Positions 8,467 through 17,925 of a stretch of DNA of 64,000 nt are shown in pieces. Position numbers and translations under genes: made by a program. The notes under the pieces are model-generated. The model saw nothing but the letters and a program-made list of their open reading frames with translations. It did no database searches and had not been told where the DNA came from. The stretch is from contig NZ_CP115174.1 of assembly GCF_027625475.1 (NCBI RefSeq), positions 372,001 to 436,000 on the forward strand, read 5' to 3'. The stretch is from Sphingomonas abietis (GTDB lineage Bacteria > Pseudomonadota > Alphaproteobacteria > Sphingomonadales > Sphingomonadaceae). Position 1 is the stretch's first letter. Every line of letters begins with the position of its first letter.

Positions 8467-9207
8467 ATGATCGATCGACGGCAATTGGTGGGGGCGTTTC
8501 TTCCGCTGGCGATGAGCCTGCGTCCATCGGCGGCCGTCGCAGCGAAGACGGCGGGAAAGGCGGGGGAGCGCTGGACGTTCGATTCGCTCGATGATGTCGG
8601 CGGGATGCCGGTTCGGTCGATCGGATCGCCCGGCCTGACGCCGAGCCCCTGGGGGCCGGCCATGGCCTTTGACGGCACGCATGATGCGCTGCTGGTCGAT
8701 CGTCATCCGCTCGCGGGTGCGGGCAGGTTCACCTTCGAAGCGCTGTTCCGGCCGGACGGCGGCGCGTTCCAGCAGCGCTGGTTCCACCTCGAATCCTGCG
8801 ACGCGGCCACCGATCCACCGGGGACTAGCGCGACCAGGATGATGTTCGAAATCCGGGTGGTCGGCGAGAACTGGTATCTCGATGCCTTTGTGACCGGCCC
8901 CGGCTACAAGCAGCCGCTCATGATGCCCGCGATGCTATGGCCGATCGGGCGATGGCATCATGTCGCGCAGAGCTATGACGGGCAAATCTATCGATCGTTC
9001 TTGAACGGGCATTTGCAGGCTTCGGCGGCGATTGATTTCACCCCGCAGGGGCCGGGGCGGGCGTCGATCGGTGCCCGGCTCAATGGCGTCGATCATTTTC
9101 GTGGCGCGGTGCGCGCCGCCCATTTCTCGCGCCGGGCGCTGCGGCCGTCGCAATTCCGTCTGCTCGATCGCCATCTTGTGAACGATCCGCCTGCTCCATC
9201 CCGATGA
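8467..9207 (+). CDS. Secreted LamG/concanavalin-like domain protein
   Basis: A 246-residue protein. A short basic-hydrophobic leader (DRRQLVGAFLPLAMSL, ending near AVAAK) suggests export, possibly via Tat as it carries DRRQLVG. The body is a laminin-G/concanavalin A-like jelly roll: WTFDSLDDVGG, GPAMAFDGTHDALLV, FTFEALFRPD, GRWHHVAQSYDGQIYRSFLNG, ASIGARLNGVDHFRGAVRAAHFS. No glycosidase catalytic pair is evident, so it is more likely a carbohydrate-binding protein than an enzyme. Its 5' leader contains a second inverted repeat (GGAGGCC at 8390 with GGCCTCC at 8415). It shares an operator design with the receptor operon immediately downstream. Confidence 0.75.
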   Translation: MIDRRQLVGAFLPLAMSLRPSAAVAAKTAGKAGERWTFDSLDDVGGMPVRSIGSPGLTPSPWGPAMAFDGTHDALLVDRHPLAGAGRFTFEALFRPDGGAFQQRWFHLESCDAATDPPGTSATRMMFEIRVVGENWYLDAFVTGPGYKQPLMMPAMLWPIGRWHHVAQSYDGQIYRSFLNGHLQASAAIDFTPQGPGRASIGARLNGVDHFRGAVRAAHFSRRALRPSQFRLLDRHLVNDPPAPSR

Positions 9208-9310
9208 GAACAGGCGCTTTCGGATCGCGCGCCGCTCCGGATTCCGGCGGCGACCCCGCAAAAATGGCGGAAAGCTGAGCTTCATTGCGGCGAAGAGAGA
9301 CGATCTTGAT

Positions 9311-9331
9311 AGCCTAGTACACAACTAGGCT
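9311..9331. promoter_or_regulatory. Palindromic operator candidate 2
   Basis: Perfect inverted repeat of eight bases on each side (AGCCTAGT and ACTAGGCT) with a five-base spacer (ACACA), 35 bases before the receptor start codon. The core CTA-S-TACA-N2-A-S-TAG is the same as in the site at 8352. Its position close to the receptor gene is suited to repression. A TTGATA -35-like hexamer overlaps its left edge at 9306. Confidence 0.65.
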
Positions 9332-9365
9332 AGTGGGGTTTGCAAATAAGGGGCAGACCGCGACC

Positions 9366-12300
9366 ATGAGCCGAAACTATAACGCTACCACGACAGACAC
9401 CACGCGCAACGCGCCGCGCGCGCGATCCGGGCGATGGCTCGGCGGGACGATCCTGTCGTCATGGCTGGCATGGTCGCTGGCAGGGCCGGCGCTCGCGCAG
9501 GATGCGGGGCAGGCGGTGCCGGCAGCGGCGGCGACGGTCGCTGATGGCGGCAAGACGAGCGCGCCAGCGGCGCCAACCGCGCCAACCGTCCAGCCGACGG
9601 TGGTGCCGCAAACCGCCGTTGCGGTCGCGGACACGTCCGCCGAGATCGTGGTGACCGGCTCGCGCATCCGCAACGGCAAGGGTGGTCCCAATCCGGTCAC
9701 CACCGTCACCGACAAGCAGCTGTCGATCCTCAGCCCGGAAAGCCTGCCCGCCGGGCTCGCCAAGCTGCCGATCTTCCAGCCGGTCAAGAGCAGCGACAGC
9801 GCGTCGGACGGCGGCTACCAGCCGACCGGCAATTATCTCGACCTCTGGGGCCTCGGGCCGATCCGCACGCTGATCCTCGAGGACGGCCATCGCGTCGCCT
9901 CGACCTATTATGACGGCACGGTCGACGTGAACACCTTGCCACAGTTGCTGGTCAAGCGCGTCGAGGTCGTCACCGGCGGCGCGTCGGCGGTCTATGGCTC
10001 GGATGCGGTCTCCGGCGTCGCCAACTTCATCATCGACAAGTCGTTCGACGGCATCAAGGGCCAGGTGCAGGGCGGGGTCTCGACCTATGGCGATGGCGGC
10101 TCGTTCCGCGTCGGCGTCGCCAATGGCTTCAAGGTCGGCGAGCATGGCCATTTCGAGTGGAGCGGCGAATATTATCGCCGCAACGGCATTTCCGCGACGC
10201 CGCGCGCCTATGGCACGTCCGCCGTCTCGATCGTCGGCACCGGCACCGCGGCCAGCCCCTATGCGCAGCTGACCGACACTCGCCTCAACAATTCGACCTT
10301 CGGCGGCCTCGTCACCAACGGGCCGTTCGCAGGCCAGCAATTCCTGCCGGACGGCACCTTGGCGCCTTTCAACAAGGGCACGGTCACGCAGAGTGCCGGT
10401 ATCTCGGTGGGCGGCGACGGTTCCTACCGCACGCCATCGAACCTGCTGCCCTCGCTCAGGACCGCGCAGATCTTCGGCCGGTTCGACTATGATCTCGGCG
10501 GCGACACCAGGGCCTATGTCCAGGGCAGCTTCTCGCGCACCAACACCGTCTCGCACGAGCAGAACCTGATCAGCACGGCCAGTTCGACCCCGATCACGAT
10601 CTACAGCGGCAACGCCTATCTGCTGCCGCAATATCAGGCCGAACTGACCGCCGCCAACGCATCGAGCTTCAATCTCAACCGCTACAATGCCGATTTCGGC
10701 AATCTGCTCGGCCTGCACGACCAGACCACCTCCTATTCGGTGACGGCCGGGCTGGAGGGCAAGATCTTCGGCGGTTTCGACTGGGATGTGTTCTACACCC
10801 ACGGCGTCGGCAAGACATCGCAGCTGACCACCAACAACACCAACACCGAGCGGCTCTATGCGGCGCTGGATGCGGTGCGCGATCCGTCGAGCGGCAACAT
10901 CGTCTGCCGCGTCACGCTGACCGATCCGGGTGCCTATCCGGGCTGCGTGCCGCTCGACGTGCTCGGCGCCAACAGCGCGTCGCAGGCGGCGATCAACTAT
11001 GTCAACGGCGACACCAGCTGGACCGCCACCAACGTGATGGACGATGTCGGCGCCAACATCACCGGCAAGCTGTTCGAGGGGTGGGCCGGCCCGGTCAGGG
11101 TCGCCGCCGGCGCCGAATATCGCCACCTGACGCTGCGCGAGACCTCGTCGGTCGACGACAACACGTTCGACGCGACCGATCTGCGCGTCGGGGCCAACGG
11201 TAAGACGGTGCCGACGAGCCTGCAATTGTGGACCAAGAACATCACCGCGCCGACCTATGGCGCGCAGTCGGTCTATGAAGGCGATCTCGAGCTCGACGTG
11301 CCGGTGCTGCGCGATCTGCCGCTGGCCCGGCTGGTGTCGGTCAGCGCCGCCGGTCGCTTCACCCATTACAGCACCAGCGGCTCGGTGCAGACCTGGCGCG
11401 TCGGTGTGGAATGGAACGTGGCGCCGGGGCTCAACGTCCGCGCCACGCGCTCGCGCGATATCCGGGCGCCCACCCTGTACGATCTCTATCAGGGCAGGGC
11501 CGCGACGATCTCCGGTTATACCGATTATCTGACCGGATCGAGCGGGCAGATCCTCAACATCAGCCAGGGCAATCCCAATCTGAAGCCCGAGATCGCGCGG
11601 AACACCACCGTCGGCGCGACCTATCAGCCCAGCTGGTTCCGCAACCTGACTCTCTCGGCCGACTATTTCGACGTGAAGATCGACAATGCGATCGGTTCGG
11701 TTTCGGGGCTGACCGCCTCGGTGGAGAAGCTTTGCATCGCATCGGGCGGCAGCTCGCCGCTCTGCGCGCTGGCGGTTCGACCCAACCCGATCACCGATAC
11801 CAGCGCCGCCAACGCGCCGACCGCCAACATCAAGGAGAATGAGAATATCGCCAAGGTCGAGGCGCGGGGCGTGGTCGTGGGGTTCGACTATGCGATCAAC
11901 CTGGCCGAGGCGACGCGGGTCATTCCGGGAAATGCCAACATCCATGTCCAGTGGACGCATGAGCCGGTGCTCAAGAGCCAGCAATTGCCGGGCGCGATCT
12001 ATACCAACGCCGCCGGCACCGCGCTGGCGCCGGTCGACCGCATCGCGACGACGCTCGAATATGGCGTCTCCGGCATCGATGCGGCGGTGACGCTGCGTTA
12101 TTTCTCGGGCTTCCACTACAGCGCCGACCCGACGCTGATCGTCGCGCAGCCGGCTTCCAAGGCCTATGTGCAGACCGACTTCAACCTCGCCTACACGTTC
12201 AACGTCCGCAACAATCCGCTGAGTGTCTTCCTCAACGTCAACAATGCGTTCAACGTCCATGGCGGGCTGTACGAGGCCAGTTCGTCCAACCCGGGCCTGA

Positions 12301-12371
12301 TCTATCCGGCGGCGCCGTTCGCCGACGAGATCGGGCGGTATTTCAGCTTCGGTGTTCGGGTCGGCGTTTGA
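9366..12371 (+). CDS. TonB-dependent outer-membrane receptor
   Basis: A 1001-residue protein with a signal peptide (GGTILSSWLAWSLAGPALAQ), a low-complexity Ala/Pro/Thr linker to about residue 95, then the plug domain (EIVVTGSRIRNG, LEDGHRVASTYYDGTVDVNTLP, VKRVEVVTGGASAVYGSDAVSGVANFI). A large beta barrel follows, ending in an aromatic-containing strand (RYFSFGVRVGV). Such receptors import oligosaccharides, siderophores or vitamins using TonB energy. The neighbours (sulfatase and its activator) point to a sulfated compound as ligand, but the ligand cannot be read from sequence. It heads the receptor-sulfatase-FGE operon, with a palindrome before it. I chose the ATG at 9366 over 9333. Confidence 0.92.
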   Translation: MSRNYNATTTDTTRNAPRARSGRWLGGTILSSWLAWSLAGPALAQDAGQAVPAAAATVADGGKTSAPAAPTAPTVQPTVVPQTAVAVADTSAEIVVTGSRIRNGKGGPNPVTTVTDKQLSILSPESLPAGLAKLPIFQPVKSSDSASDGGYQPTGNYLDLWGLGPIRTLILEDGHRVASTYYDGTVDVNTLPQLLVKRVEVVTGGASAVYGSDAVSGVANFIIDKSFDGIKGQVQGGVSTYGDGGSFRVGVANGFKVGEHGHFEWSGEYYRRNGISATPRAYGTSAVSIVGTGTAASPYAQLTDTRLNNSTFGGLVTNGPFAGQQFLPDGTLAPFNKGTVTQSAGISVGGDGSYRTPSNLLPSLRTAQIFGRFDYDLGGDTRAYVQGSFSRTNTVSHEQNLISTASSTPITIYSGNAYLLPQYQAELTAANASSFNLNRYNADFGNLLGLHDQTTSYSVTAGLEGKIFGGFDWDVFYTHGVGKTSQLTTNNTNTERLYAALDAVRDPSSGNIVCRVTLTDPGAYPGCVPLDVLGANSASQAAINYVNGDTSWTATNVMDDVGANITGKLFEGWAGPVRVAAGAEYRHLTLRETSSVDDNTFDATDLRVGANGKTVPTSLQLWTKNITAPTYGAQSVYEGDLELDVPVLRDLPLARLVSVSAAGRFTHYSTSGSVQTWRVGVEWNVAPGLNVRATRSRDIRAPTLYDLYQGRAATISGYTDYLTGSSGQILNISQGNPNLKPEIARNTTVGATYQPSWFRNLTLSADYFDVKIDNAIGSVSGLTASVEKLCIASGGSSPLCALAVRPNPITDTSAANAPTANIKENENIAKVEARGVVVGFDYAINLAEATRVIPGNANIHVQWTHEPVLKSQQLPGAIYTNAAGTALAPVDRIATTLEYGVSGIDAAVTLRYFSGFHYSADPTLIVAQPASKAYVQTDFNLAYTFNVRNNPLSVFLNVNNAFNVHGGLYEASSSNPGLIYPAAPFADEIGRYFSFGVRVGV

Positions 12372-12438
12372 CGCCGCCCCGAACCCACCGGGATTTTCAC
12401 ACCGTTCGGGGTCTGATCCGCAACGATGGAGTAAGCGT

Positions 12439-14043
12439 ATGATAGGTCGTTTCTGGTCGCGCAGCGTTTGCGCCTTTGCGCTGTGTACGACGCCGCTGGC
12501 GATCGCGAGGCCGGTCGAGGCCGCCGCGGTCGCCCGAGCCACGGCGGCCCCCGTCGGGCAGGCCCGGCCCAACATCATCCTCATCCTGTCCGACGACAAC
12601 AGCGTGCCGCATGACGGCTGCCACCCCTCGCGCGACCTCGATGCCAACAACGTCACCAACAATTTCGAGGCGTTCGCCGCGCAGGGCATGTGCTTCGACC
12701 ATGCCTATTCGACCTCGCCGCAATGCGCGCCGTCGCGCGGCTCGATCTTCGCCGGGCGCAACCCGGTCGATATCGGCATCACCCGCTTCGCCGAGCCGGC
12801 CGGGCTCGACGTGCGCTACTTCTCCGACATCCTGCGCGCGTCGGGCTATTGGGTCGGTCTCGATGCGCGCAACCATCATCTCGGCGGCCGCGAGGACGAT
12901 CCGCCGCACGTCAAGCAGGCGCTGCGCGACAGCGGCATGACCCGGCTCGAGGATCGGTTCGACTATGTCAACGTCTACGGCACCAAGACGATGACGCCGG
13001 CCGCGATCACCGCCCAGCTCGGTGAGACGCTCGACAAGGTGCCGGCCAGCAAGCCTTTCTTCCTCTATTTCGGATTCAGCACGCCGCATCGCCCGTTCGT
13101 GTCGGACCATCGCGACATCGATGCGAGCAAGCTGACCCTGCCGCCGGACTGGCCCGATCTTCCCGCCGTGCGGGAGGATTATGCCGGATCGCTGGCCGAC
13201 ATCCGGACGATGGACCGCCAGTTCGGCGCGATGATGAAGCTGCTGAAGGATCGCGGGCTTGCCGACAACACGATCGTGGTGTTCATGGGCGACAATGGCG
13301 AATCCATGTATCGCGGCAAGGGCACGTTGTACGAGCGCGGCAACCATGTCCCGCTGATCATCCGCTGGCCGGGCGTGGTGAAGCCGGGTTCGCGCAGCGA
13401 GGCGCTGGTCAGCGGCATCGATCTCGCCGAGACCTTCGTCGAGGCGGCCGGGCTCAACGCCGATTCGCACATGACCGGGCTCAGCCTCGTGCCGCTGCTT
13501 AAGGGCGCGGCCGGGCCGGGGCACGACTATATCTTCACCGAACGCGGTGAGCATCCGGGCAGCCTCACCGTGTCCGAGGGTGTCGATTACATGCGTGCGA
13601 TCACCGGGCCGCGCTACAAGCTGATCTACAATGCGATGCCTTCGCAGCCTTATTCGCCGGTCGATCAGGGTGGCCGCTTCCTGGATCCCAAACAGCAAAA
13701 GATCACCTCGGACAGCATCGACGTACTGCCCGCGGTCCATCTCAGCGACGAGGAGCGGGCGACGGGCGCGTGGAAGGCGATCGTCGAGGCGCATCAGGCG
13801 AAGACGCTGTCGCCTTTGTTCGAGCGGCTCTATTTCCAGCGGCCGCGCCCGATCTTCGAGCTCTACGACATCCAGGCGGATCCCTATGAATTCAACAATC
13901 TCGCGGGGAAGCCCGCATACAAGGCGATCGAGGTCGATCTGCGCAACCGGCTCGACAATTGGATGGCGCTGAGCCACGATTATCTGCCGCTCGCCACCGA
14001 CGCCTATCGCGAGACTGACGACCCGATGCGGTACAAGCCCTGA
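12439..14043 (+). CDS. Type I (formylglycine) sulfatase, exported
   Basis: A 534-residue alkaline-phosphatase-fold sulfatase. The signal sequence runs to about residue 30. Metal-binding Asp residues are in SDDNS (52-53) and MGDNGES. The activation motif is CAPSR at residues 96-100, where Cys96 must be converted to formylglycine for activity. The enzyme hydrolyses a sulfate ester, probably in the periplasm. It is not a phosphatase or phosphonate hydrolase, judging by the Cys-x-Pro-Ser-Arg signature. It lies 67 bases after the receptor and nine bases before its probable activating enzyme, which argues strongly for co-expression. Substrate unknown. Confidence 0.92.
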   Translation: MIGRFWSRSVCAFALCTTPLAIARPVEAAAVARATAAPVGQARPNIILILSDDNSVPHDGCHPSRDLDANNVTNNFEAFAAQGMCFDHAYSTSPQCAPSRGSIFAGRNPVDIGITRFAEPAGLDVRYFSDILRASGYWVGLDARNHHLGGREDDPPHVKQALRDSGMTRLEDRFDYVNVYGTKTMTPAAITAQLGETLDKVPASKPFFLYFGFSTPHRPFVSDHRDIDASKLTLPPDWPDLPAVREDYAGSLADIRTMDRQFGAMMKLLKDRGLADNTIVVFMGDNGESMYRGKGTLYERGNHVPLIIRWPGVVKPGSRSEALVSGIDLAETFVEAAGLNADSHMTGLSLVPLLKGAAGPGHDYIFTERGEHPGSLTVSEGVDYMRAITGPRYKLIYNAMPSQPYSPVDQGGRFLDPKQQKITSDSIDVLPAVHLSDEERATGAWKAIVEAHQAKTLSPLFERLYFQRPRPIFELYDIQADPYEFNNLAGKPAYKAIEVDLRNRLDNWMALSHDYLPLATDAYRETDDPMRYKP

Positions 14044-14052
14044 TATACGCGC

Positions 14053-15012
14053 ATGATGAACGATAGGCCGGTCACCGCCGACCTGAACGGTATGCGCCAC
14101 CTCGATGGTGGTGCATTCCTGATGGGATCGGAACGCTTCTACCGCGAGGAGGCGCCCGTCCGCCGGGTGCGGGTCGATCCGTTCTGGATCGACGAGACAC
14201 CGGTCACCAACCGGGCGTTCGCGCGCTTCGTCGCCGAAACCGGCTATCGCACCGTGGCCGAGGTCGCGCCGGACCCCGCCGTCTATGCCGATCTGCCGGC
14301 CGAGCTGGCCCATCCCGGCTCCCTGGTGTTCGAGCCGACGCGCGGGCCGGTCGATCTCGGCGATCCCAACCAATGGTGGCATTTCCGGCTCGGCGCCTGC
14401 TGGCGGCATCCGCTCGGCCCCGACAGCGACCTCGCGGGGATCGAGGACCATCCGGTCGTCCATATCGCCCATGCCGACGCGCAGGCCTATGCCGATTGGG
14501 CGGGCAAGAGCCTGCCGACCGAGGCGGAGTGGGAATATGCGGCGCGCGGCGGGCTCGACGGGGCCGACTATGCCTGGGGATCGGAGCTGGCCCCCGGCGG
14601 CGCGATGCTCGCCAATTACTGGCAGGGCGCCTTCCCGTTCGCCAACCAGCTGCTCGACGGCTGGGAGCGGACGTCTCCGGTGCGCACCTATGCACCCAAC
14701 GGGTACGACCTCTACGACATGATCGGCAATGTCTGGGAATGGACGGCGGACTGGTTCGCCCAGCCCCGGATCGCGCGCAAGGCCAAGGGGAGCTGCTGCG
14801 TGCCGAACAATCCGAGGGGCGGTCGCGAGCAGGACAGCCTCGATCCGTCGATGCCGGTGCTCCGCATCGGCCGCAAGGTGCTCAAGGGCGGATCGCATCT
14901 GTGCGCGGCCCATTATTGCCGGCGCTATCGGCCGGCGGCGCGGCTCGCCCAGATGATCGACTCATCGACCGGGCATATCGGATTTCGCTGTGTCGTCCGT
15001 GGGATGGCGTAG
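14053..15012 (+). CDS. Formylglycine-generating enzyme (sulfatase activator)
   Basis: A 319-residue FGE-sulfatase domain protein: GGAFLMGSERF, DPFWIDETPVTNRAFARFV, SLPTEAEWEYAARGG, YDLYDMIGNVWEWTADWF. The two redox-active cysteines are present as Cys284 and Cys289 in KGGSHLCAAHYCRRYRPAAR, which marks a true copper-dependent formylglycine-generating oxidase rather than an EgtB- or PvdO-like relative. It oxidises the CxPSR cysteine of sulfatases, and the adjacent sulfatase is the obvious client. No signal peptide is seen, so it should act in the cytoplasm before export of the sulfatase. Confidence 0.93.
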   Translation: MMNDRPVTADLNGMRHLDGGAFLMGSERFYREEAPVRRVRVDPFWIDETPVTNRAFARFVAETGYRTVAEVAPDPAVYADLPAELAHPGSLVFEPTRGPVDLGDPNQWWHFRLGACWRHPLGPDSDLAGIEDHPVVHIAHADAQAYADWAGKSLPTEAEWEYAARGGLDGADYAWGSELAPGGAMLANYWQGAFPFANQLLDGWERTSPVRTYAPNGYDLYDMIGNVWEWTADWFAQPRIARKAKGSCCVPNNPRGGREQDSLDPSMPVLRIGRKVLKGGSHLCAAHYCRRYRPAARLAQMIDSSTGHIGFRCVVRGMA

Positions 15013-15378
15013 GGCGGATCGCCCGGCAATAGCCGTCACCAGACTGCGCGGATGGCGGCGTTCGCTTGTCATCGGCCGCTTCGCCTTCTATGCCGCAGCG
15101 CAGCAGGCGAGCCTTCGTCTGGAGTGGATAATCGGGTAAACCGGATCGATCAGCGGGAGCGGATATGGCCGAAAACGCCACGCTGCCCGATGTTCGGGGC
15201 CCTGTTCATGGGCCGCGATCCATCGGCGCAGGGTGATCCAGGATGTCCCGATGACCCAGAAGACCAATGCCTTATCCTTCGCGCCGGAGCCTCGTCATGG
15301 CGCCCTGACCGGATCGGCGTCCCGCCCGGGCCCCCGCCCGGCTGACGGCGCGATATCCCGCCACATGGGGAGAGTGGG
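15013..15378. other. Intergenic stretch, nothing recognised
   Basis: 366 bases between the FGE gene and the antiporter. A tiny GGGCG-GAT-CGCCC hairpin follows the FGE stop but has no T-run. Short open frames here lack ribosome-binding sites and protein-like composition. The last bases carry GGGGAGAG before the antiporter ATG. Confidence 0.5.
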
Positions 15379-17238
15379 ATGAACACCGTCGCCATCACCA
15401 TCGCGCTGGTCGGGCTGCTCGGCATCGGCGCCCAGTGGGTCGCCTGGCGCACCGGCTGGCCGGCGATCGCGCTGATGCTGGTCGCGGGCATCCTCGCCGG
15501 GCCGGTGCTGGGCATCGTGCAGCCGCATCAGGCCTTCGGGCCGGCGCTCGAGCCGGTGATCTCGCTCGCCGTGGCGGTGATCCTGTTCGAAGGCGGCCTC
15601 AGCCTCGATTTCCGGGAATTGCGCCGCACCGAAGGCGCGGTATTGCGGCTGGCCCTGATCGGCGTGCCGGTCGGCTGGGCGCTCGGCGCGATCGCCTGTT
15701 ACTATATTGCGGGCCTGGTCTGGCCGGTCGCGATCCTGCTCGGCGGCATCTTGGTGGTGACCGGGCCGACGGTGGTGCTGCCGATGCTCCGCCAGATCTC
15801 GCTGGCGCCGCGGCCACGCGCGATCCTCAAATGGGAGGCGATCGTCAACGATCCGATCGGCGCGCTCTGTGCCGTCGTCACCTATGAATATCTCCGCCAT
15901 GCCGATCAGGGCGGCAGCATCGCGGGCGTGGCCATCGCCCTGCTGGGCGCGGCGTTCGTCGCCGGTCTGGTCGGTCTCGCGGTGGCCTTCGCGATCGGCT
16001 GGCTGCTGCCGCGCGGTCATGTGCCCGAATATCTGAAGGCGCCCGTCCTCCTCGTCGCCGTGATCGGCACCTTCGTGGTCTCGAACATGATCGAGGGCCA
16101 GACCGGGCTGCTCGCGGTGACGGTGATGGGGGTCGCGCTGGCCAACATGAAATTGGCGAGCTTTCGGGATTTCCATCCCTTCAAGGAGAATATCACGGTC
16201 ATCCTCGTCTCCGGGGTGTTCGTGCTGCTGTCGGCCAATCTCAATTTCGCGGCCCTGCAACGGTTTGAGTGGCGCTTTCTGGGCTTCGTCATGGCGCTGC
16301 TGTTTCTCGTGCGGCCGGCGGCGGTCTTCGTCAGCCTCGCCTTCAGCCGGGTGCCGTGGCGCGAGCGATTGTTCGTCGCGTGGATCGCGCCGCGCGGCAT
16401 CGTCGCCGTCGCGATCTCCGGCCTGTTCGCGCTGCGCCTCGACGAGCTGGGATACAGCGATGGCAGCACGCTCGTCACGATCAGCTTCTCGCTGGTGGTG
16501 GCGACCGTCGTCTGCCACGGTTTCAGCGCCGGCGTGGTCGCGCGGTTCCTCGGGCTGACCGGCGGTGGCCGGCGGAGCCTGCTGATCGTCGGGAGCACCA
16601 GCTGGAGCCGCTCGCTGGCGGAGCAGCTGGGGCAGATGGCGGTGCCGATCATGCTCGCCGACACCAGCCTCCAGCGCTTGCGGCGGCCGCATCAGGATGG
16701 CGTGCCGACCTTCCATGGCGAGATCCTCGCCGAGGCGACCGAGCATCATCTCGATTTCAGCCATTTCCAGGCGCTGGTCGCGGCGACGGACAACGAAGCC
16801 TATAATGCGCTGGTGTGCAGCGAGTTCGTGCCGGAACTCGGCCGCGACGCGGTGTATCAATTGGGCGGCGAATCCAATGACGAGCTTCATGCGCTCTCCG
16901 GTTCGTTGCGCGGGCGCTCGCTGTTCGACACCGGCACCGGCATCGCCGAACTGGATGAGCGCGAACGCGACGGCTGGAGCTTCCGCAAGACGCGGATCAG
17001 CGAGCATTTCGATTTCGACGCGCTCAAATCGGTGCTGCCCGATGGCGCCGACATGCTGCTGCTGCTGCGCCCCAACGGCGTGATCCGTTTTTTCACCCAT
17101 GTGTCGCGGCCGTTGCCGGAGGCCGGCGATATCGTCCTGTCCTACGCGCCACCGGACCCGGATGCGGTGGACGCGAAACGGGCGAAGCGTAGCCGCAAGG
17201 CAGCCACGATGTCATTGTCAGATCAGGGAGCGGCATGA
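15379..17238 (+). CDS. Cation/proton antiporter (CPA1 family) with C-terminal nucleotide-binding domain
   Basis: A 619-residue inner-membrane protein. Residues 1 to about 400 form about twelve hydrophobic segments with the family motif WEAIVNDPIGAL and the upstream TGPTVVLPML segment. From about residue 398 a TrkA-N/RCK-like Rossmann domain begins (RSLLIVGSTSWSRSLAEQLGQ), with VAATDNEAYNALVCSEF further on. This is the layout of sodium (or potassium)/proton antiporters of the NhaP/YbaL type regulated by bound nucleotide. Ion specificity is not evident. GGGGAGAG precedes the ATG. Its stop overlaps the start of the following OmpA-like lipoprotein gene. Confidence 0.88.
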   Translation: MNTVAITIALVGLLGIGAQWVAWRTGWPAIALMLVAGILAGPVLGIVQPHQAFGPALEPVISLAVAVILFEGGLSLDFRELRRTEGAVLRLALIGVPVGWALGAIACYYIAGLVWPVAILLGGILVVTGPTVVLPMLRQISLAPRPRAILKWEAIVNDPIGALCAVVTYEYLRHADQGGSIAGVAIALLGAAFVAGLVGLAVAFAIGWLLPRGHVPEYLKAPVLLVAVIGTFVVSNMIEGQTGLLAVTVMGVALANMKLASFRDFHPFKENITVILVSGVFVLLSANLNFAALQRFEWRFLGFVMALLFLVRPAAVFVSLAFSRVPWRERLFVAWIAPRGIVAVAISGLFALRLDELGYSDGSTLVTISFSLVVATVVCHGFSAGVVARFLGLTGGGRRSLLIVGSTSWSRSLAEQLGQMAVPIMLADTSLQRLRRPHQDGVPTFHGEILAEATEHHLDFSHFQALVAATDNEAYNALVCSEFVPELGRDAVYQLGGESNDELHALSGSLRGRSLFDTGTGIAELDERERDGWSFRKTRISEHFDFDALKSVLPDGADMLLLLRPNGVIRFFTHVSRPLPEAGDIVLSYAPPDPDAVDAKRAKRSRKAATMSLSDQGAA

Positions 17239-17828
17239 TGCGGCGCCAAACGACCTCGATACTCCTGCTCGTTCTGGGAACGGCAGGGTGCGATCGCGTG
17301 AAGGATTCTCCACCCGGAAAGGCGGTTTTGCAGGCGCAGGACGATGCCAGAGCCGCGCCCCGGCCCGCGCCCCGGTCGATCATGCGGCCTGCGGTGCAAC
17401 CACCTGCCCCGGTGCCGCCGACGCCCCTGCCGACGGTGATCACGATCCCGTTCGACAAGCCGGGTGTCGCGCTCGACGATGCGCAGCTCGCATTGCTCAA
17501 ACCGTTGATCGCCCGCCTGTCCGCGACGACCGACGGCATCGTCATCCGCGGCCATACCGACTCGCATGGTGGCGACCGCCGCAATCGGTTTGTCTCGCTG
17601 CGTCGTGCGCGATTGGTCGCGACCTATCTGGCGGGGCAGGGCATAGCGCGCGGCAGGATGACACTCGTGGGCCTTGGCGAAGATCGGCCGATCGCCCCCA
17701 ACGCGATGCCGGACGGTAGCGATGATCCGGTTGGCCGTGCCCGTAATCGGCGGGTCGAGATCGAGATCGTCCCGATCGACGAGGCCGCTGGGAAACCGTC
17801 CGGCCCGATAGGCCCGGGAAAGCCTTAG
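17235..17828 (+). CDS. OmpA-domain lipoprotein
   Basis: A 197-residue protein with a lipoprotein signal (LVLGTAGC, lipidated Cys19), a Pro/Ala-rich linker, and a C-terminal OmpA/MotB peptidoglycan-binding domain (IRGHTDSHGGDRRNRFVSLRRARLVATYL, then RARNRRVEIEI). It would tether the outer membrane to peptidoglycan. Translation is probably coupled to the antiporter through an ATGA overlap. The tandem insertion elements begin 34 bases after its stop, so any natural downstream partner or terminator has been separated from it. Confidence 0.87.
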   Translation: MMRRQTTSILLLVLGTAGCDRVKDSPPGKAVLQAQDDARAAPRPAPRSIMRPAVQPPAPVPPTPLPTVITIPFDKPGVALDDAQLALLKPLIARLSATTDGIVIRGHTDSHGGDRRNRFVSLRRARLVATYLAGQGIARGRMTLVGLGEDRPIAPNAMPDGSDDPVGRARNRRVEIEIVPIDEAAGKPSGPIGPGKP

Positions 17829-17925
17829 CGGAAGCGGCTTGGCCGGCAGGCGACGGGGCTAGCATTACAGTTGCATATCAAGCGGAACTCTGAATCAATA
17901 GGTCTCCATGGTAAGGAGGCCGTGG

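Noticed and set aside
9459..12689. A 1076-codon open frame on the minus strand opposite the TonB receptor
   Set aside because: It is Arg/Asp/Gly-rich without hydrophobic or domain structure and mirrors codon bias of the receptor gene; typical antisense open frame in high-GC DNA.
12397..14913. An 838-codon minus-strand open frame over the sulfatase and FGE genes
   Set aside because: Antisense to two genes with intact catalytic motifs; no protein-like features.
15052..15345. A 97-codon open frame in the gap after the FGE gene
   Set aside because: No ribosome-binding site and an unbalanced composition; it does not look like a folded protein.
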